Assembly: GCA_035635575.1 (NCBI GenBank)
Contig: DASQAV010000002.1
Location: forward strand, 6,170 to 70,169
Length of the DNA stretch: 64,000 nt
Direction: 5' to 3'
Source: WS-7 sp035635575
Lineage (GTDB): Bacteria > Eisenbacteria > RBG-16-71-46 > SZUA-252
In this document: positions 8,205-17,539 of the stretch, piece by piece
How positions within the stretch are numbered: the stretch's first letter is position 1
Layout: every line of letters starts with the position of its first letter
Made by a program: the position numbers and the translations under genes
Notes under the pieces: model-generated
Database searches by the model: none
Told to the model about the DNA's origin: nothing
What the model saw: the letters and a program-made list of their open reading frames with translations, nothing else

Positions 8205-10124
8205 TTACTTGACCGAAGCTGTCCGCCGGAGTTGTCTCGAAGACTCCTCAGCGGGGGCGGATCCCTTCTCCGGAGGGGCCGCATCGGCCGCGAACGGAAG
8301 GTGGATCCGGAACGTGCTGCCCTTCCCCGGCTCGCTCTCCACCCCGATCGTCCCCCCATGCGCCTCCACGATGCCCCGCGCGATCGAGAGCCCAAGCCCC
8401 AGGCCCGATGAATTGAATTCCGCCGTTCCGGAGGAGTGGAGGTTGATGTCCTTGAGCTCGACCAGCTTCGCGAAGATCTTCTCCTGATCTTCCTTGGGAA
8501 TTCCGATCCCGGTGTCCGTGACCAGGATCTCCGCTCCCTCCGGGACGCGCCTCGTCGAAAGATCGATCGAGCCGCCGTCGGGGGTGAAGCGAACCGCGTT
8601 CATCACCACGTTCAGTATCGCCTGGCTCAGGTAGTCGCGGTCCACGCGCGGATGAACCAGCCCCGTCTCCACGCCGATCGAGATCTGCTGGTTGCGCTGC
8701 GTGACGAACGGGGAGACATGAACCGCGACCTCCTCGAGGATCTCGCCCAGGTCCGAGGGCTCGAACTTGGCGGGCAGCTGATCCTTGTCGAGCAGCGACA
8801 TATCGGTGAGATCGCGGGCCAGCCGCGTCAGGGTCGCGGTTCCCCGTCCGATGGCGGCCAGACCCTCGCGCTGGTTGTCGGTCACCGGGCCCAGGGCCCC
8901 GCCTCCCATCATCTCTGCATAGGCCTTGATCATGGTCACGGGCGTGACGATCTCGTGGGAGGCGATCGCGATGAAGTTGGATTTCAGGCGATCGATCTCG
9001 CCCAGCCTCTGGATCTCGCTCCGCTGCGTGGCGCGCATCGCCTCGAAGTCCGCCGCGAGCACCCCCATCTCGTCCCTCGAGCGCACGTTCAGGGGGAAAT
9101 CGTAGTTTCCGACGCGCATCTCGTTCGCCGCCTGGACGAGGCGGCGAATCGGCCGCGTCACGCCCGCCGCGATTCCGAGGCCGAGGAGAAGCGCCAGCAC
9201 CGCCGCGACGGCACCCGCCCAGAGGAGGTCGGCGCCGATGCGCCTCACCATCGCGGTCTCCTGATCGAGGGATCGAAGCAGCACGTAGCTGAGCTGCCCC
9301 CCCATCTCGAGACCGGACACCTCGCCGCGCAACGCAAGGAAGCGCTCGCCGGAGGAAGGAACCACCTCGAGCATCGCACCGAGAGGGGTGGCCCCGCGCT
9401 TCGGGGTCCGCCCGCGCCACTCACGGGCTTTCTTCTCGAGTACCAGGCGAAGCGGGGATGGGGAGACCGTGCTGGAGATGATCTCGCCGTCCACCGTGAA
9501 CACCACCTCGCTCCGCGTCGTCTCCTTCAGCGCCAGCGCCAGAGCCTGATCGACGCTCTTCCCCAGGGTCAGGGTGCCCACCAGCGACCCGCCCACCACG
9601 ATCGGGACCACCGCGACGCGGTACGCGTTCTGTCCTTCCATGACGTACCCGCTGGCGGGCTTCCGGGCCAGCGCCTCTCGGATGAGGCTCGAGCGGGAGA
9701 TATCGATACCGTACTGACCCAGGTGTCCCGCGCGCGCGAGGATGATGCCGGCATCGTCCGTCACATCGAACACCGGGGCCTCGGTGTCGTGCTGGAAGTC
9801 GGAGACCACGCCCGCCAGCGTCTCCTGGTAATCCTGCGAGCCCCGGTCCGCTTTCGGAAGCGTGAGCATCGCGAAGAACTTGGGATCCCGGGCCACGACC
9901 GTTCCGATGCGCTTCAGATCCTCTCCCTGACGCGCCATCTGCTTCTCGAAGGAGAGAGCCGCGCGGGCGAGGTCCGCGGTCACGGTGCGGTTCTGCTCCG
10001 CGGCGACCCGGGAGTTCACGGCGAGAAGGGCGGCGACGAGCACCGCGAGAATCGGGAGGGAGGTGGTCGCCGCGATCTTGACGGCGAGTGAGACGCTCGG
10101 CCTGGGGAGCCGGAGCGGCGTCAT
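8205..10124 (-). CDS. Membrane sensor histidine kinase (periplasmic sensor, HAMP, HisKA, HATPase)
   Basis: 639 residues. TM1 (about 12-36) and TM2 (about 302-322) enclose a ~265-residue extracytoplasmic sensor region, probably Cache-like. A HAMP domain follows (about 322-375). The phospho-acceptor is His390 in the H-box IASHEIVTPVTMIK. The ATPase domain shows an N-box (NVVMNAVRFTPD), G1 (DTGIGIPKED) and G2 (GLGLGLSIARGIVEAHGG). There is no receiver domain and no response regulator gene in the window, so it is an orphan here. The ATG overlaps the stop of the upstream cupredoxin gene (ATGA), making it the third gene of a coupled operon with a barrel protein and a copper protein. The signal it senses is unknown; a link to copper or redox is inference from context. 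Confidence 0.93.
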   Translation of the reverse strand: MTPLRLPRPSVSLAVKIAATTSLPILAVLVAALLAVNSRVAAEQNRTVTADLARAALSFEKQMARQGEDLKRIGTVVARDPKFFAMLTLPKADRGSQDYQETLAGVVSDFQHDTEAPVFDVTDDAGIILARAGHLGQYGIDISRSSLIREALARKPASGYVMEGQNAYRVAVVPIVVGGSLVGTLTLGKSVDQALALALKETTRSEVVFTVDGEIISSTVSPSPLRLVLEKKAREWRGRTPKRGATPLGAMLEVVPSSGERFLALRGEVSGLEMGGQLSYVLLRSLDQETAMVRRIGADLLWAGAVAAVLALLLGLGIAAGVTRPIRRLVQAANEMRVGNYDFPLNVRSRDEMGVLAADFEAMRATQRSEIQRLGEIDRLKSNFIAIASHEIVTPVTMIKAYAEMMGGGALGPVTDNQREGLAAIGRGTATLTRLARDLTDMSLLDKDQLPAKFEPSDLGEILEEVAVHVSPFVTQRNQQISIGVETGLVHPRVDRDYLSQAILNVVMNAVRFTPDGGSIDLSTRRVPEGAEILVTDTGIGIPKEDQEKIFAKLVELKDINLHSSGTAEFNSSGLGLGLSIARGIVEAHGGTIGVESEPGKGSTFRIHLPFAADAAPPEKGSAPAEESSRQLRRTASVK

Positions 10125-10798
10125 GGCATCAGCGTCGAAAGCGTCGCGGTTCCTCGCTCGGGTACCTGGACAAGGCTCTCGCGCGTGCCCGAGCTGAGCC
10201 AGACCTTGACGGTGTGATTTCCGGCCGGGACGTCATGAATCCGAAACGTGCCTCCGGGACCGATCAGCGCGAACCGCCGCGTCGGAGCGACGATGATGTC
10301 GGCGCGCATGTCGGAGTGGATGTCGCAGTACACCTGCACCGCCCCCGACTTCACGAACCTCACGCTCCGCGACTTGCCCTTCGGGTAGCGCCCCAGGTCG
10401 AACTTCTTGGGAGGGGAGTAGGAGAAGATGTTGTGGAAGACGTTGTCGCTGTTGTGAAACTCGACTTCCTGCCCCGCGACGATCGCGAGGATGCGCGGGA
10501 CGAAGCGCTGCCCCAGCTGATCCATGCGCGCCGGCCCCGGCACCGCCGCCGGATCCGGGGGCAGGTCGGCCACCCAGGCCACGCCATACACCGTATCCAC
10601 GGCCGCCGCGGCCGCGGCGATCCTGGACGAGGCGCTGAGCTGCCCCACGTAGGGATTCGGCTTGGAGGTGTCGTGGATCGAAAGGTCCGCCGGAGTCAGC
10701 GTGACCGAGCCCTCGATCACTCCCGCGAGGGCGGGCTCGGCGGCGACGAGCGCGACCGCGACCAGCATCGCGACGAGAACGAGAATCGCGGTCCGCAT
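10121..10798 (-). CDS. Secreted cupredoxin-like protein (type 1 copper site)
   Basis: 225 residues with a signal peptide (cleavage near EPALAG, residue ~26). The plastocyanin-like part shows His115 and His122 (VEFHNSDNVFHNIFS) and the C-x2-H-x2-M loop Cys158, His161, Met164 (VYCDIHSDM), the ligand set of a blue-copper site. The C-terminal part (GTFRIHDVPAGNHTVKVWL) resembles a carboxypeptidase-regulatory-like beta sandwich. Such proteins are often labelled methylamine utilisation protein, but no other such gene is present. The start overlaps the stop of the upstream barrel gene by one base (TGATG), and its stop overlaps the start of the kinase gene. It probably carries electrons or copper in the periplasm. 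Confidence 0.85.
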   Translation of the reverse strand: MRTAILVLVAMLVAVALVAAEPALAGVIEGSVTLTPADLSIHDTSKPNPYVGQLSASSRIAAAAAAVDTVYGVAWVADLPPDPAAVPGPARMDQLGQRFVPRILAIVAGQEVEFHNSDNVFHNIFSYSPPKKFDLGRYPKGKSRSVRFVKSGAVQVYCDIHSDMRADIIVAPTRRFALIGPGGTFRIHDVPAGNHTVKVWLSSGTRESLVQVPERGTATLSTLMP

Positions 10799-12027
10799 CA
10801 GAACGTCACCGCGAGCTGCGCGGCCGCGAACGAGCGCGTCCGGCGCGGCGTGATGTCGACCTGCGATTCCTGGTGGACCAGCTTCGCGAGCAGGCGCGCC
10901 GACGGCTTGAATCCGATTCCGATCTCGCGCTTCCAGAGGTCCGCGTCCCAGGGGGTCGACCCGCCCGCCGCGAGCGCCACGTCGTCGAAGACCACCCGGT
11001 CGAAGCGCGCCGCGACGTACCAGCCGGGGATCACGGTCCACTTGCCCTCGACGTACCACGCCTGGAGATCCAGGTTGCCGACGAAGGGGGACTCGAAGCG
11101 GTTCCGGATGTACTCCGAATAGAGAACGCCGTGGCCGTAGGAGAGCTCCAGGTCCGAGCCGAGGAGCTGCTGCATGTATTCGTCCGCCGTGTGCCCCGGC
11201 GGGAGATCCTCGTTCAGGTTGCCCTGGAGATAGGGGCCGCGCGCGCCGGAGACGCCTGCGCGGATCCAGGGCGCGGGCATGAAGCCGATCCGGCCCAGAA
11301 TCTGTTTTCCGTCGTTGTCGTCGCTCATGGCCGGAGCGCCCACGGTGCCGTTCGTCACGCCAGCCGCGAACTCGAAGGGTGCCACGGTGCCCAGGGTCAC
11401 GATGCCGAAGTCCCAGCAGTTCTCGTACATGATGGGAAGCGCGCCGCCCGCGTCGTAACCGACGCCGGTGAGGCCTGGAGCCAAGTAGTCGGTCATCCAG
11501 CCCCGGCCGCGATTCGCGACGATGTCCTCGCCCCTCGTGGGCACCTGATCGTTCCGTACGTCGACCTTGTACGAGTACATGAGCGGCGGTCCGATGAGAT
11601 TGTTCTTCGGGGCGTAGGAGCGGTTCGGATACGCCCCGACATGGAGCGGGATCTTCCCCACCTCGAGATGGATGTCCCGGCCCTTGGGATCCGAGAGGCG
11701 CACGAACCCGCCGAAGAGCCGCGCGAACATCGTGTCGTCGTCGTAGAGGAATTCCGTGAAGACGTGGACGTGGTCCTGGACGGGCGCGTCGGCGAAGAGG
11801 CGGATGCGCGTGGTGTGGAAGGCGTTCTCGCCGAAGTTGAGGGAGTTGATGCCGATCTGGCTCGGGCGCGTGACGTACACGAGATCCAGATCGCCCGCGA
11901 AGTTGACCGGCCCGATGGACGAGCATTCGCCGCGTGGCGTTAGGCAAAACAGGATCCAGAGCCCGAGCAAGGCGCCCGCAAGGCGCGCGGCCGTTCTTCC
12001 CTGAACGAGATTCCGTCTGGAGCGCAT
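10798..12027 (-). CDS. Outer-membrane beta-barrel (porin-like) protein
   Basis: 409 residues beginning with a signal peptide (ARLAGALLGLWILFCLTPRG). The mature part consists of alternating amphipathic strands separated by short turns: GDLDLVYVTRP, TTRIRLFADAP, VHVFTEFLY, and later LDLQAWYVEGKWTVIPGWYVAARFD-type hairpins (positions about 320-360). It ends in AQLAVTF, with the C-terminal Phe typical of barrel assembly signals. The start at 12027 is chosen because the signal peptide begins there; a much longer open frame upstream runs antisense to the methyltransferase gene and is spurious. It is the first gene of the barrel-cupredoxin-kinase operon and divergent from the RNA methyltransferase gene. 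Confidence 0.82.
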   Translation of the reverse strand: MRSRRNLVQGRTAARLAGALLGLWILFCLTPRGECSSIGPVNFAGDLDLVYVTRPSQIGINSLNFGENAFHTTRIRLFADAPVQDHVHVFTEFLYDDDTMFARLFGGFVRLSDPKGRDIHLEVGKIPLHVGAYPNRSYAPKNNLIGPPLMYSYKVDVRNDQVPTRGEDIVANRGRGWMTDYLAPGLTGVGYDAGGALPIMYENCWDFGIVTLGTVAPFEFAAGVTNGTVGAPAMSDDNDGKQILGRIGFMPAPWIRAGVSGARGPYLQGNLNEDLPPGHTADEYMQQLLGSDLELSYGHGVLYSEYIRNRFESPFVGNLDLQAWYVEGKWTVIPGWYVAARFDRVVFDDVALAAGGSTPWDADLWKREIGIGFKPSARLLAKLVHQESQVDITPRRTRSFAAAQLAVTF

Positions 12028-12129
12028 GGACAGTCCCCCGGTATCCCTCGGCAATCTGCCGTGTCGCAGTAGGTTTCGGTATTCGAGGGGCTCATCCTGA
12101 GCGGAATCCGATGGTGTAGACTTCGGCGG

Positions 12130-13566
12130 ATGGAGACGCCTGAGCTGAGCCCCGCCCCCTTTGCTTCCCAGCCGCAGCCCCTTGCCGGGACTGCGGATGG
12201 AGCACCCCTGCGGCGCGGAGCGAATCTGGAGCTCACGATCGAGGACCTGGCCTTCGGCGGAAAGGCTCTGGCCAAGGTTCAGGGGCTGGTGGTGTTCGTA
12301 GAGAACGCGCTCCCAGGAGATCGCGTGATCGCCACGGTGTATCGGAGGCGCCGGCAGTACGCCGAGTCGCGGGCCGTGAAGATCCTCGAGCCCTCGCCCG
12401 CACGGGTCCCGGCTCCCTGCAGCCACGTTCCCATCTGCGGCGGATGCCGATTTCAAGACTTGGACTATCAGGAGCAGCTCCGGCACAAGCAGCGCCAGGT
12501 GGAGGGCTGTCTCGAGCACCTCGGCAGGATCCACGCCGCCGTCCGGCCGGTCCTCCCGGCGCTCGAGCTCTTTCATTACCGGAACAAGATGGAGTACAGC
12601 TTCGGGCGCGACGAGAAGGACGCGGTCACGCTGGGACTTCATCGCCGCGGCTTCTACGACAAGCCCTTCGATCTCGAGCGCTGCTTCATCGCGACTCCGA
12701 TCTCGAGCGAGATCGTGGACTTCACCCGCGAGTTCGCCCGCCGCGAGAACCTCCCTCCCTATGACTTGAGGCGGCACACGGGGCTTCTTCGTTTCCTCGT
12801 GGTGCGCGAGGGAATCCGGACCGGCGAGGTCATGGTGAACCTCGTGGCCAGCGAGGCCCATCCCGCGTTCGAGCGCCTCGCGGCGGGGCTTCGCGAGCGC
12901 TTTCCCAGGATCCAGAGCGTGGTGCTGAACCTGACGCGCCGGAAGGCGCAGATCGCGGTGGGGGAAGAGGAGCGTCTGCTCGCCGGCAAGCCGACCATCT
13001 TGGAAGAGCTGGGCGGGCTCACCTTCGAGATCTCCTCCAATTCCTTCTTCCAGACGAACACGAAGCAGGCGGAACGGCTCCTCGACACGGCGCTCGAGGC
13101 CCTGGCGCTCGGGGGCTCGGAGCGCGTGCTGGACGTCTACTCGGGGACGGGAACGTTCACGCTCCCGCTCGCGAAGCGGGCGGCCGAGGCGGTCGGAATC
13201 GAATCCTCGGCGATCGCGGTGCGCGACGCCGAGCGCAACGCGGCGAGGAATGGAATCCGGAACGCGCGCTTCTGGACGGGGGAGGCTCTGGAGGTGATGG
13301 GCGCGCGGCTCCAGGGGGAGGGCGCCACGTTCGACGCCGTGCTGGTGGATCCGCCGCGCGCGGGCCTTCATCCCGGCGTGATCCAGCGTTTACTCGAGCT
13401 GGGAGCGCCGAGGCTCGTCTACGTATCGTGTAATCCGAGCACCCTGGGGCGCGACCTGGGACTCCTCTGCGAATCGCGCTACGCAGTGGACTGGATCCAG
13501 CCCGTGGACATGTTCCCGCACACGCCGCACATCGAATGCGTCGCGGCGCTCCGGAGGATCGCGTGA
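12130..13566 (+). CDS. rlmD: 23S rRNA (uracil-5-)-methyltransferase, RlmD/RumA family
   Basis: SAM-dependent m5U methyltransferase of the TrmA/RumA family, 478 residues. A TRAM-like domain occupies about residues 30-90. A [4Fe-4S] cluster motif follows (Cys97, Cys103, Cys106 in CSHVPICGGC, with a later Cys in LERCFI). The SAM-binding motif is VLDVYSGTGTFTLPLA, and the catalytic Cys434 sits in VSCNPSTLGRD. The presence of the iron-sulphur cysteines favours RlmD over TrmA. The exact target (U1939 or U747) cannot be told from sequence alone. Its TGA overlaps the GTG start of the following M16 peptidase gene. Confidence 0.92.
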   Translation: METPELSPAPFASQPQPLAGTADGAPLRRGANLELTIEDLAFGGKALAKVQGLVVFVENALPGDRVIATVYRRRRQYAESRAVKILEPSPARVPAPCSHVPICGGCRFQDLDYQEQLRHKQRQVEGCLEHLGRIHAAVRPVLPALELFHYRNKMEYSFGRDEKDAVTLGLHRRGFYDKPFDLERCFIATPISSEIVDFTREFARRENLPPYDLRRHTGLLRFLVVREGIRTGEVMVNLVASEAHPAFERLAAGLRERFPRIQSVVLNLTRRKAQIAVGEEERLLAGKPTILEELGGLTFEISSNSFFQTNTKQAERLLDTALEALALGGSERVLDVYSGTGTFTLPLAKRAAEAVGIESSAIAVRDAERNAARNGIRNARFWTGEALEVMGARLQGEGATFDAVLVDPPRAGLHPGVIQRLLELGAPRLVYVSCNPSTLGRDLGLLCESRYAVDWIQPVDMFPHTPHIECVAALRRIA

Positions 13567-14891
13567 GGGGTAGCCGGCGCGTGGAAGGGGTCCGGGCACG
13601 GGCCAAGGCGGAGGTCCGCGCGGGGGAGATGGCCGCGGCCGCCGACGTGAGCACAGGGGGCGTCCATGAGACGGTCCTCGAGAACGGCCTCACAGTCCTG
13701 ATCCAGGAGGTGCACGTCGCGCCGGTCGTGTCCTTCATGATCTGGTACAAGGTGGGCTCGCGGAACGAGAGCGCCGGCTGGACCGGAATCTCGCACCTCC
13801 TCGAGCACATGATGTTCAAGGGCACCCCCCGCCACGGAAAGGGCGAGATCGCCCGGCTCCTCCAGCGCAACGGCGCCTCCTTCAACGCGGGCACCTCGCT
13901 CGACTACACGAACTACTACGAGGTGCTGGCCGCGGACCGGCTGGAGCTCGCCATGGAGATCGAGGCGGACCGCATGGCGAACGCGCTCATTCCGGAAGAG
14001 GAGCATCGTCTCGAGATGACGGTCGTGCGCTCGGAGCTGGAGCGGAACGAGGACAATCCGCATCGGGCGCTCTACCAGGACCTGTTTGCCCAGGCCTTCG
14101 AGGCGCACCCCTACCACTGGCCGACGATCGGGTGGCGAACCGACGTCGAGGCCATCCGGACCGAGCAGATCCGCGAGTACTACAAGAGCCACTACATGCC
14201 GAACAACGCCGTGGCCGTGGTCGTGGGGGACGTGGATCGGGAGCGGGCGCTCGCGATGGTGGAGAAGCACTTCGGCGGGATCGAGCGCGGAGTGGAGCCT
14301 CTCCCTGTCGTGACCGTCGAGCCGCCCCAGCTGGGGGAGCGCCGGTTCAAGATCCAGAAGCCCGGCGACACGCGCTACCTCATGGTGGGCTGGCGAAATC
14401 CCGAATTGATCCACGCGGACAATTATGCGCTCGACGTTCTGGGGATCATCCTCGGCCACGGAAAGACCTCGAGGCTCTACCAATCGCTGGTGGAGGGAAA
14501 GCTCGCGACCGAGGCGGAAGCCCAGAACGAGACCGCGCGCGACCCCTTCCTCTTCATCGCACAGGCCACGGCGGCTCCCGGCATCCGGCTCGAGCAGCTC
14601 GAGGAATCACTGTTCGGACAGACGGAGCGCCTGATGTCGGAGCCTCCGTCCGCGCTCGAGATCGCCCGCGCCAGGAAGCAGATCCAGGCCTCCTTCGTCT
14701 ATTCCAGGGACTCCATCCGGAGCCTGGCGCAGCAATTGGGGTACTACGAGGCCGTGGGGTCCTACACCTATCTCGATACCTATCTGGACCGGATCGCGGC
14801 CGTCCGCCCTGAGGACGTCTCCCGCGTGGCCCGCCAGTACCTGTCGGAGCGAAACCGCACCGTCGGACTCTATGAACCGATATCCGAGTAG
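13563..14891 (+). CDS. Zinc metallopeptidase, M16 (pitrilysin/MPP) family, catalytic subunit
   Basis: About 442 residues. It has the inverted zinc motif HxxEH as His78-LL-Glu81-His82 (ISHLLEHMMFKGT), and a further Glu in the segment VVRSELERNEDN supplies the third ligand. The GTG start at 13563 overlaps the previous stop (GTGA); an internal ATG near residue 23 is an alternative. No convincing signal peptide is present with either start. The partner gene overlapping its 3' end encodes the non-catalytic M16 homologue, so the two likely form a heterodimer of the mitochondrial-processing-peptidase/YmxG type. The natural substrate is unknown. Confidence 0.9.
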   Translation: MRGSRRVEGVRARAKAEVRAGEMAAAADVSTGGVHETVLENGLTVLIQEVHVAPVVSFMIWYKVGSRNESAGWTGISHLLEHMMFKGTPRHGKGEIARLLQRNGASFNAGTSLDYTNYYEVLAADRLELAMEIEADRMANALIPEEEHRLEMTVVRSELERNEDNPHRALYQDLFAQAFEAHPYHWPTIGWRTDVEAIRTEQIREYYKSHYMPNNAVAVVVGDVDRERALAMVEKHFGGIERGVEPLPVVTVEPPQLGERRFKIQKPGDTRYLMVGWRNPELIHADNYALDVLGIILGHGKTSRLYQSLVEGKLATEAEAQNETARDPFLFIAQATAAPGIRLEQLEESLFGQTERLMSEPPSALEIARARKQIQASFVYSRDSIRSLAQQLGYYEAVGSYTYLDTYLDRIAAVRPEDVSRVARQYLSERNRTVGLYEPISE

Positions 14892-16206
14892 CGGCTCCGG
14901 CACCGCCGTCGCGCGGCCCTCGGCCCGCACCGTGCGTCCGACCCGGGTCGAGCTTCCGAACGGCCTCGTCGTGATCTTCCAGGAGAATCACGCCAACCCG
15001 ACCGTGGCCATCCAGGGGCTCGTGAAGGCGGGCGCCATCTTCGATCCCGCGCCGCGGAGCGGTCTCTCCCGATTCGTCTCGGCGATGCTCGACCGGGGCA
15101 CGACGAAACGGACCGCCTTCCAGCAGGCGGATGCTCTGGAGACGCTCGGCGCCAGCATCCACTTCGAAGGGGGCCCGGAAACCATCGGGATCTCCGCGAA
15201 CATGCTCTCCGAAGACACGGGTACGGTCCTCGAAGTCCTGGCCGACGCGCTCCGGAATCCGTCCTTCACGCCGGATCAGATCGAGAAGGCGCGCGACGAG
15301 ATGCTCGTGCGGGTGAAGATCTCGAACGAGAACACGGCTTACGTCGCGACGAGAACCGCGAACGAGCTGCTCTATCCGCCCGAGCATCCCTACCACCGGC
15401 CGCCCCTGGGAACCGAGCCCACGCTCCGGGCGGTCACGCGGGAGGATCTTCAGGCGTTCCACGCGTCCCACTATGGCCCCAACACGGCGGTGCTGGTGCT
15501 CGTGGGAGACGTGGATCCCGAGTCCACGCTGGAGCCGGTGAAGCGCGTGCTCTTGGACTGGAGGAAGCTCCATGCTCCCCCTCCCTTCTCGGTGCCGCGC
15601 GCGGGCCCGCCCGAGCGTCCCAGGCGCCGGGTCGTGGCGATGAAAGGAAAGTCCCAGGTCGACGTGGCGGCCGCTCTTCCCGGAATCGCGCGAACCGACC
15701 CCGAGTACTACGCGGCGATGATCATGAACTACGTGCTGGGGGGAGGCTCCCTCTCGAGCCGGCTCATGGACCAGCTGCGCGACAAGATGGGCCTGGTATA
15801 CGGGGTCTATTCGAACCTCCACGCGGGCATCGGGGCCGGGCCCATCCAGGTCCGCGCGGGCACGAACCCGGCGAACGCCGATCGCACCGCCGAGGCAATG
15901 CTCGCCGAGGTGCGGCGAATGCACGAAGAGGGGCCCACCGAGGCCGAGCTGGAGGAAGCGGTGAGCTATCTCACGGGAGTCTTTCCCGTCCGCATGGAGA
16001 CCAACGCGGGCGTGGCCTCGCAGCTTCTCGGAGCCGAGCTCTACGGGCTGGGCATGGACTACATCGAGCGCTATCCCGGAATCCTCCGTGGGATCCGGAT
16101 CGAGCACGTGCGCGACGCATCCCGGAAGCACCTTTCTCTCGACGGCTACGCCCTGGCCATGGCGGGGAGCTACCCGGAGACCACCGAGGCACGGCGAGAC
16201 GCGTGA
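14872..16206 (+). CDS. M16 family peptidase homologue, non-catalytic subunit
   Basis: 444 residues, same fold as its upstream neighbour. At the position of HxxEH it has R-F-V-S-A (residues 67-71, GLSRFVSAMLDRG), so it cannot bind the catalytic zinc. The C-terminal half keeps the Gly-rich loop and the Arg/Tyr pair region GGGSLSSRLMDQLRDKMGLVYGVYS, which in M16 dimers helps bind substrate. It overlaps the catalytic gene by 20 bases and the next gene by 4 bases, indicating tight co-expression. Confidence 0.88.
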   Translation: MNRYPSSGSGTAVARPSARTVRPTRVELPNGLVVIFQENHANPTVAIQGLVKAGAIFDPAPRSGLSRFVSAMLDRGTTKRTAFQQADALETLGASIHFEGGPETIGISANMLSEDTGTVLEVLADALRNPSFTPDQIEKARDEMLVRVKISNENTAYVATRTANELLYPPEHPYHRPPLGTEPTLRAVTREDLQAFHASHYGPNTAVLVLVGDVDPESTLEPVKRVLLDWRKLHAPPPFSVPRAGPPERPRRRVVAMKGKSQVDVAAALPGIARTDPEYYAAMIMNYVLGGGSLSSRLMDQLRDKMGLVYGVYSNLHAGIGAGPIQVRAGTNPANADRTAEAMLAEVRRMHEEGPTEAELEEAVSYLTGVFPVRMETNAGVASQLLGAELYGLGMDYIERYPGILRGIRIEHVRDASRKHLSLDGYALAMAGSYPETTEARRDA

Positions 16207-17501
16207 GACCCGGACTCCGATCCCGATCCAGGCATCTCGCATTCGCGGCGGCGCTCCTTCTCGTCCTCGCCGGCACGGTCGCCCCCGGATCCGCGCAGGC
16301 CAGGCGCATCTTCGTGCCGCGTCAGCACAAGCTCCTCCAATCCGCCATCGACGCCGCGCGCGCGGGAGATACGGTGTGGGTCGCGGCGGGTACCTACTAC
16401 GGCCCGCTCGTGTTGAAGAAGCAGATCGTCCTCTTCGGCGACGGAGGACCGGACAAGACGATTCTCGACGGCAAGGGCAATGCGCGCGTGCTCCACGTGG
16501 AAGGGATCTCGCGCGGGGCCATCGTCGGGTTCCGGATCCAGAATGGAAAGGCCGCCGGCGGCAGCGGCATCTACTGCCTGCGCGACACGGCGTTCCTCAT
16601 CGCGGGCTGCAAGATCCGGGATAACTGGGAGGCCGGGGTCGCCACGTGGCAATGCGCCCCGCTCCAGATCGTGGAGTCCGAGATCACCGGAAACAAGGGG
16701 AGCGGCGTGACCGCGAACGACTCGCGCATCCAGATGATCCGGGTGCTCGTTCGCGGGAACGAGAGCCCCACGGGAGGAGGGATGGCGCTCACCTCCTCCG
16801 AGGTGATCCTCCGCGATTGCAAATTCGAGGAGAATCGCGCGTCGGACGGCACCGGGGGGGGAATCTACGGTGAGGATGATTCCTCGATCCGCACGTTGAA
16901 CTGCGTTTTCCGCGGCAACCGCGCGGCGGCGGGAGGCGGAGCGATCGCGGGCAGGGACAGCAGCGATGTCCGCATCCGGACGACGCTATTCGCCGAGAAC
17001 CATGCCTCGACCGGCGGGGCCATCCTCACGGACATGTGCACGCTCGACCTCATGTCGTCCATTTTCACCAAGAACCGGTCGACCACGGCGGGATCCGCGC
17101 TCCAGATCATGGGCCGGCGCGTCGCCGGCGTGAACCCGCTCATCTCCATGAATACCTTCTACCGGAATGGCGTCGAGGCGCCGGACGGCGCCGCCATCTT
17201 CTCCATGGACGTGGCGCCGGAGATCGTCCGCAACATCTTCGTCGTGGACAGCACCGAGAAGAACCGCGCGGTGCTCGAGATGCGAGGCGTGCCGCGCTAC
17301 GAATGCAATCTGGTGTACTCCCCGGACGGCCCGCTCGCCCCGCCGACCGCGACGACCATCGTCGGGAATCCCTCCTTCTGCGACGCGGAGAAGGAAGACT
17401 TTCACCTGAGGGACCTGAGCCCCGCCCTCGTCGGCCCCTGCGGAAGGCTTGGTGCGCTGGGGAAAGGCTGCACCACCTTCCGGATGCTCCCCAGCCAGTA
17501 G
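16203..17501 (+). CDS. Secreted right-handed beta-helix protein
   Basis: 432 residues starting with GTG that overlaps the previous stop. An N-terminal signal peptide (LAFAAALLLVLAGTVAPGSAQA) precedes a parallel beta-helix. The region from AIDAARAGDTVWVAAGTYYG onward shows repeated short strands with Asn/Gly turns (ITGNKGSGVTAND, LVRGNESPTGGGMALTSS, CVFRGNRAAAGGGAIAGRD), as in NosD/pectate-lyase-like and PMP-like proteins. Cysteines are sparse and no polysaccharide-lyase catalytic residues are evident, so an enzymatic role cannot be claimed. It may be a surface or periplasmic protein processed or stabilised by the coupled M16 pair, but that is only suggested by the operon. Confidence 0.8.
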   Translation: MRPGLRSRSRHLAFAAALLLVLAGTVAPGSAQARRIFVPRQHKLLQSAIDAARAGDTVWVAAGTYYGPLVLKKQIVLFGDGGPDKTILDGKGNARVLHVEGISRGAIVGFRIQNGKAAGGSGIYCLRDTAFLIAGCKIRDNWEAGVATWQCAPLQIVESEITGNKGSGVTANDSRIQMIRVLVRGNESPTGGGMALTSSEVILRDCKFEENRASDGTGGGIYGEDDSSIRTLNCVFRGNRAAAGGGAIAGRDSSDVRIRTTLFAENHASTGGAILTDMCTLDLMSSIFTKNRSTTAGSALQIMGRRVAGVNPLISMNTFYRNGVEAPDGAAIFSMDVAPEIVRNIFVVDSTEKNRAVLEMRGVPRYECNLVYSPDGPLAPPTATTIVGNPSFCDAEKEDFHLRDLSPALVGPCGRLGALGKGCTTFRMLPSQ

Positions 17502-17510
17502 CCCCATCGC

Positions 17511-17539
17511 CGGAGTTTTCGCCCGCCTCCGCGTTTTTT
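17511..17539 (+). terminator. Possible intrinsic terminator after the beta-helix gene
   Basis: CGGAG (17511-17515) pairs with CTCCG (17527-17531), followed two bases later by six Ts. The stem is short, so this is weak. A second CG-TTTTTT run occurs about 20 bases downstream. Confidence 0.33.

Noticed and set aside
10799..11947. Extension of the cupredoxin frame upstream through the barrel gene
   Set aside because: It overlaps the barrel gene out of frame; the signal peptide start at 10798 is preceded by the barrel gene's stop.
12028..13371. N-terminal extension of the outer-membrane barrel gene back to 13371
   Set aside because: It lies antisense to the RNA methyltransferase gene; the signal peptide starts at 12027.
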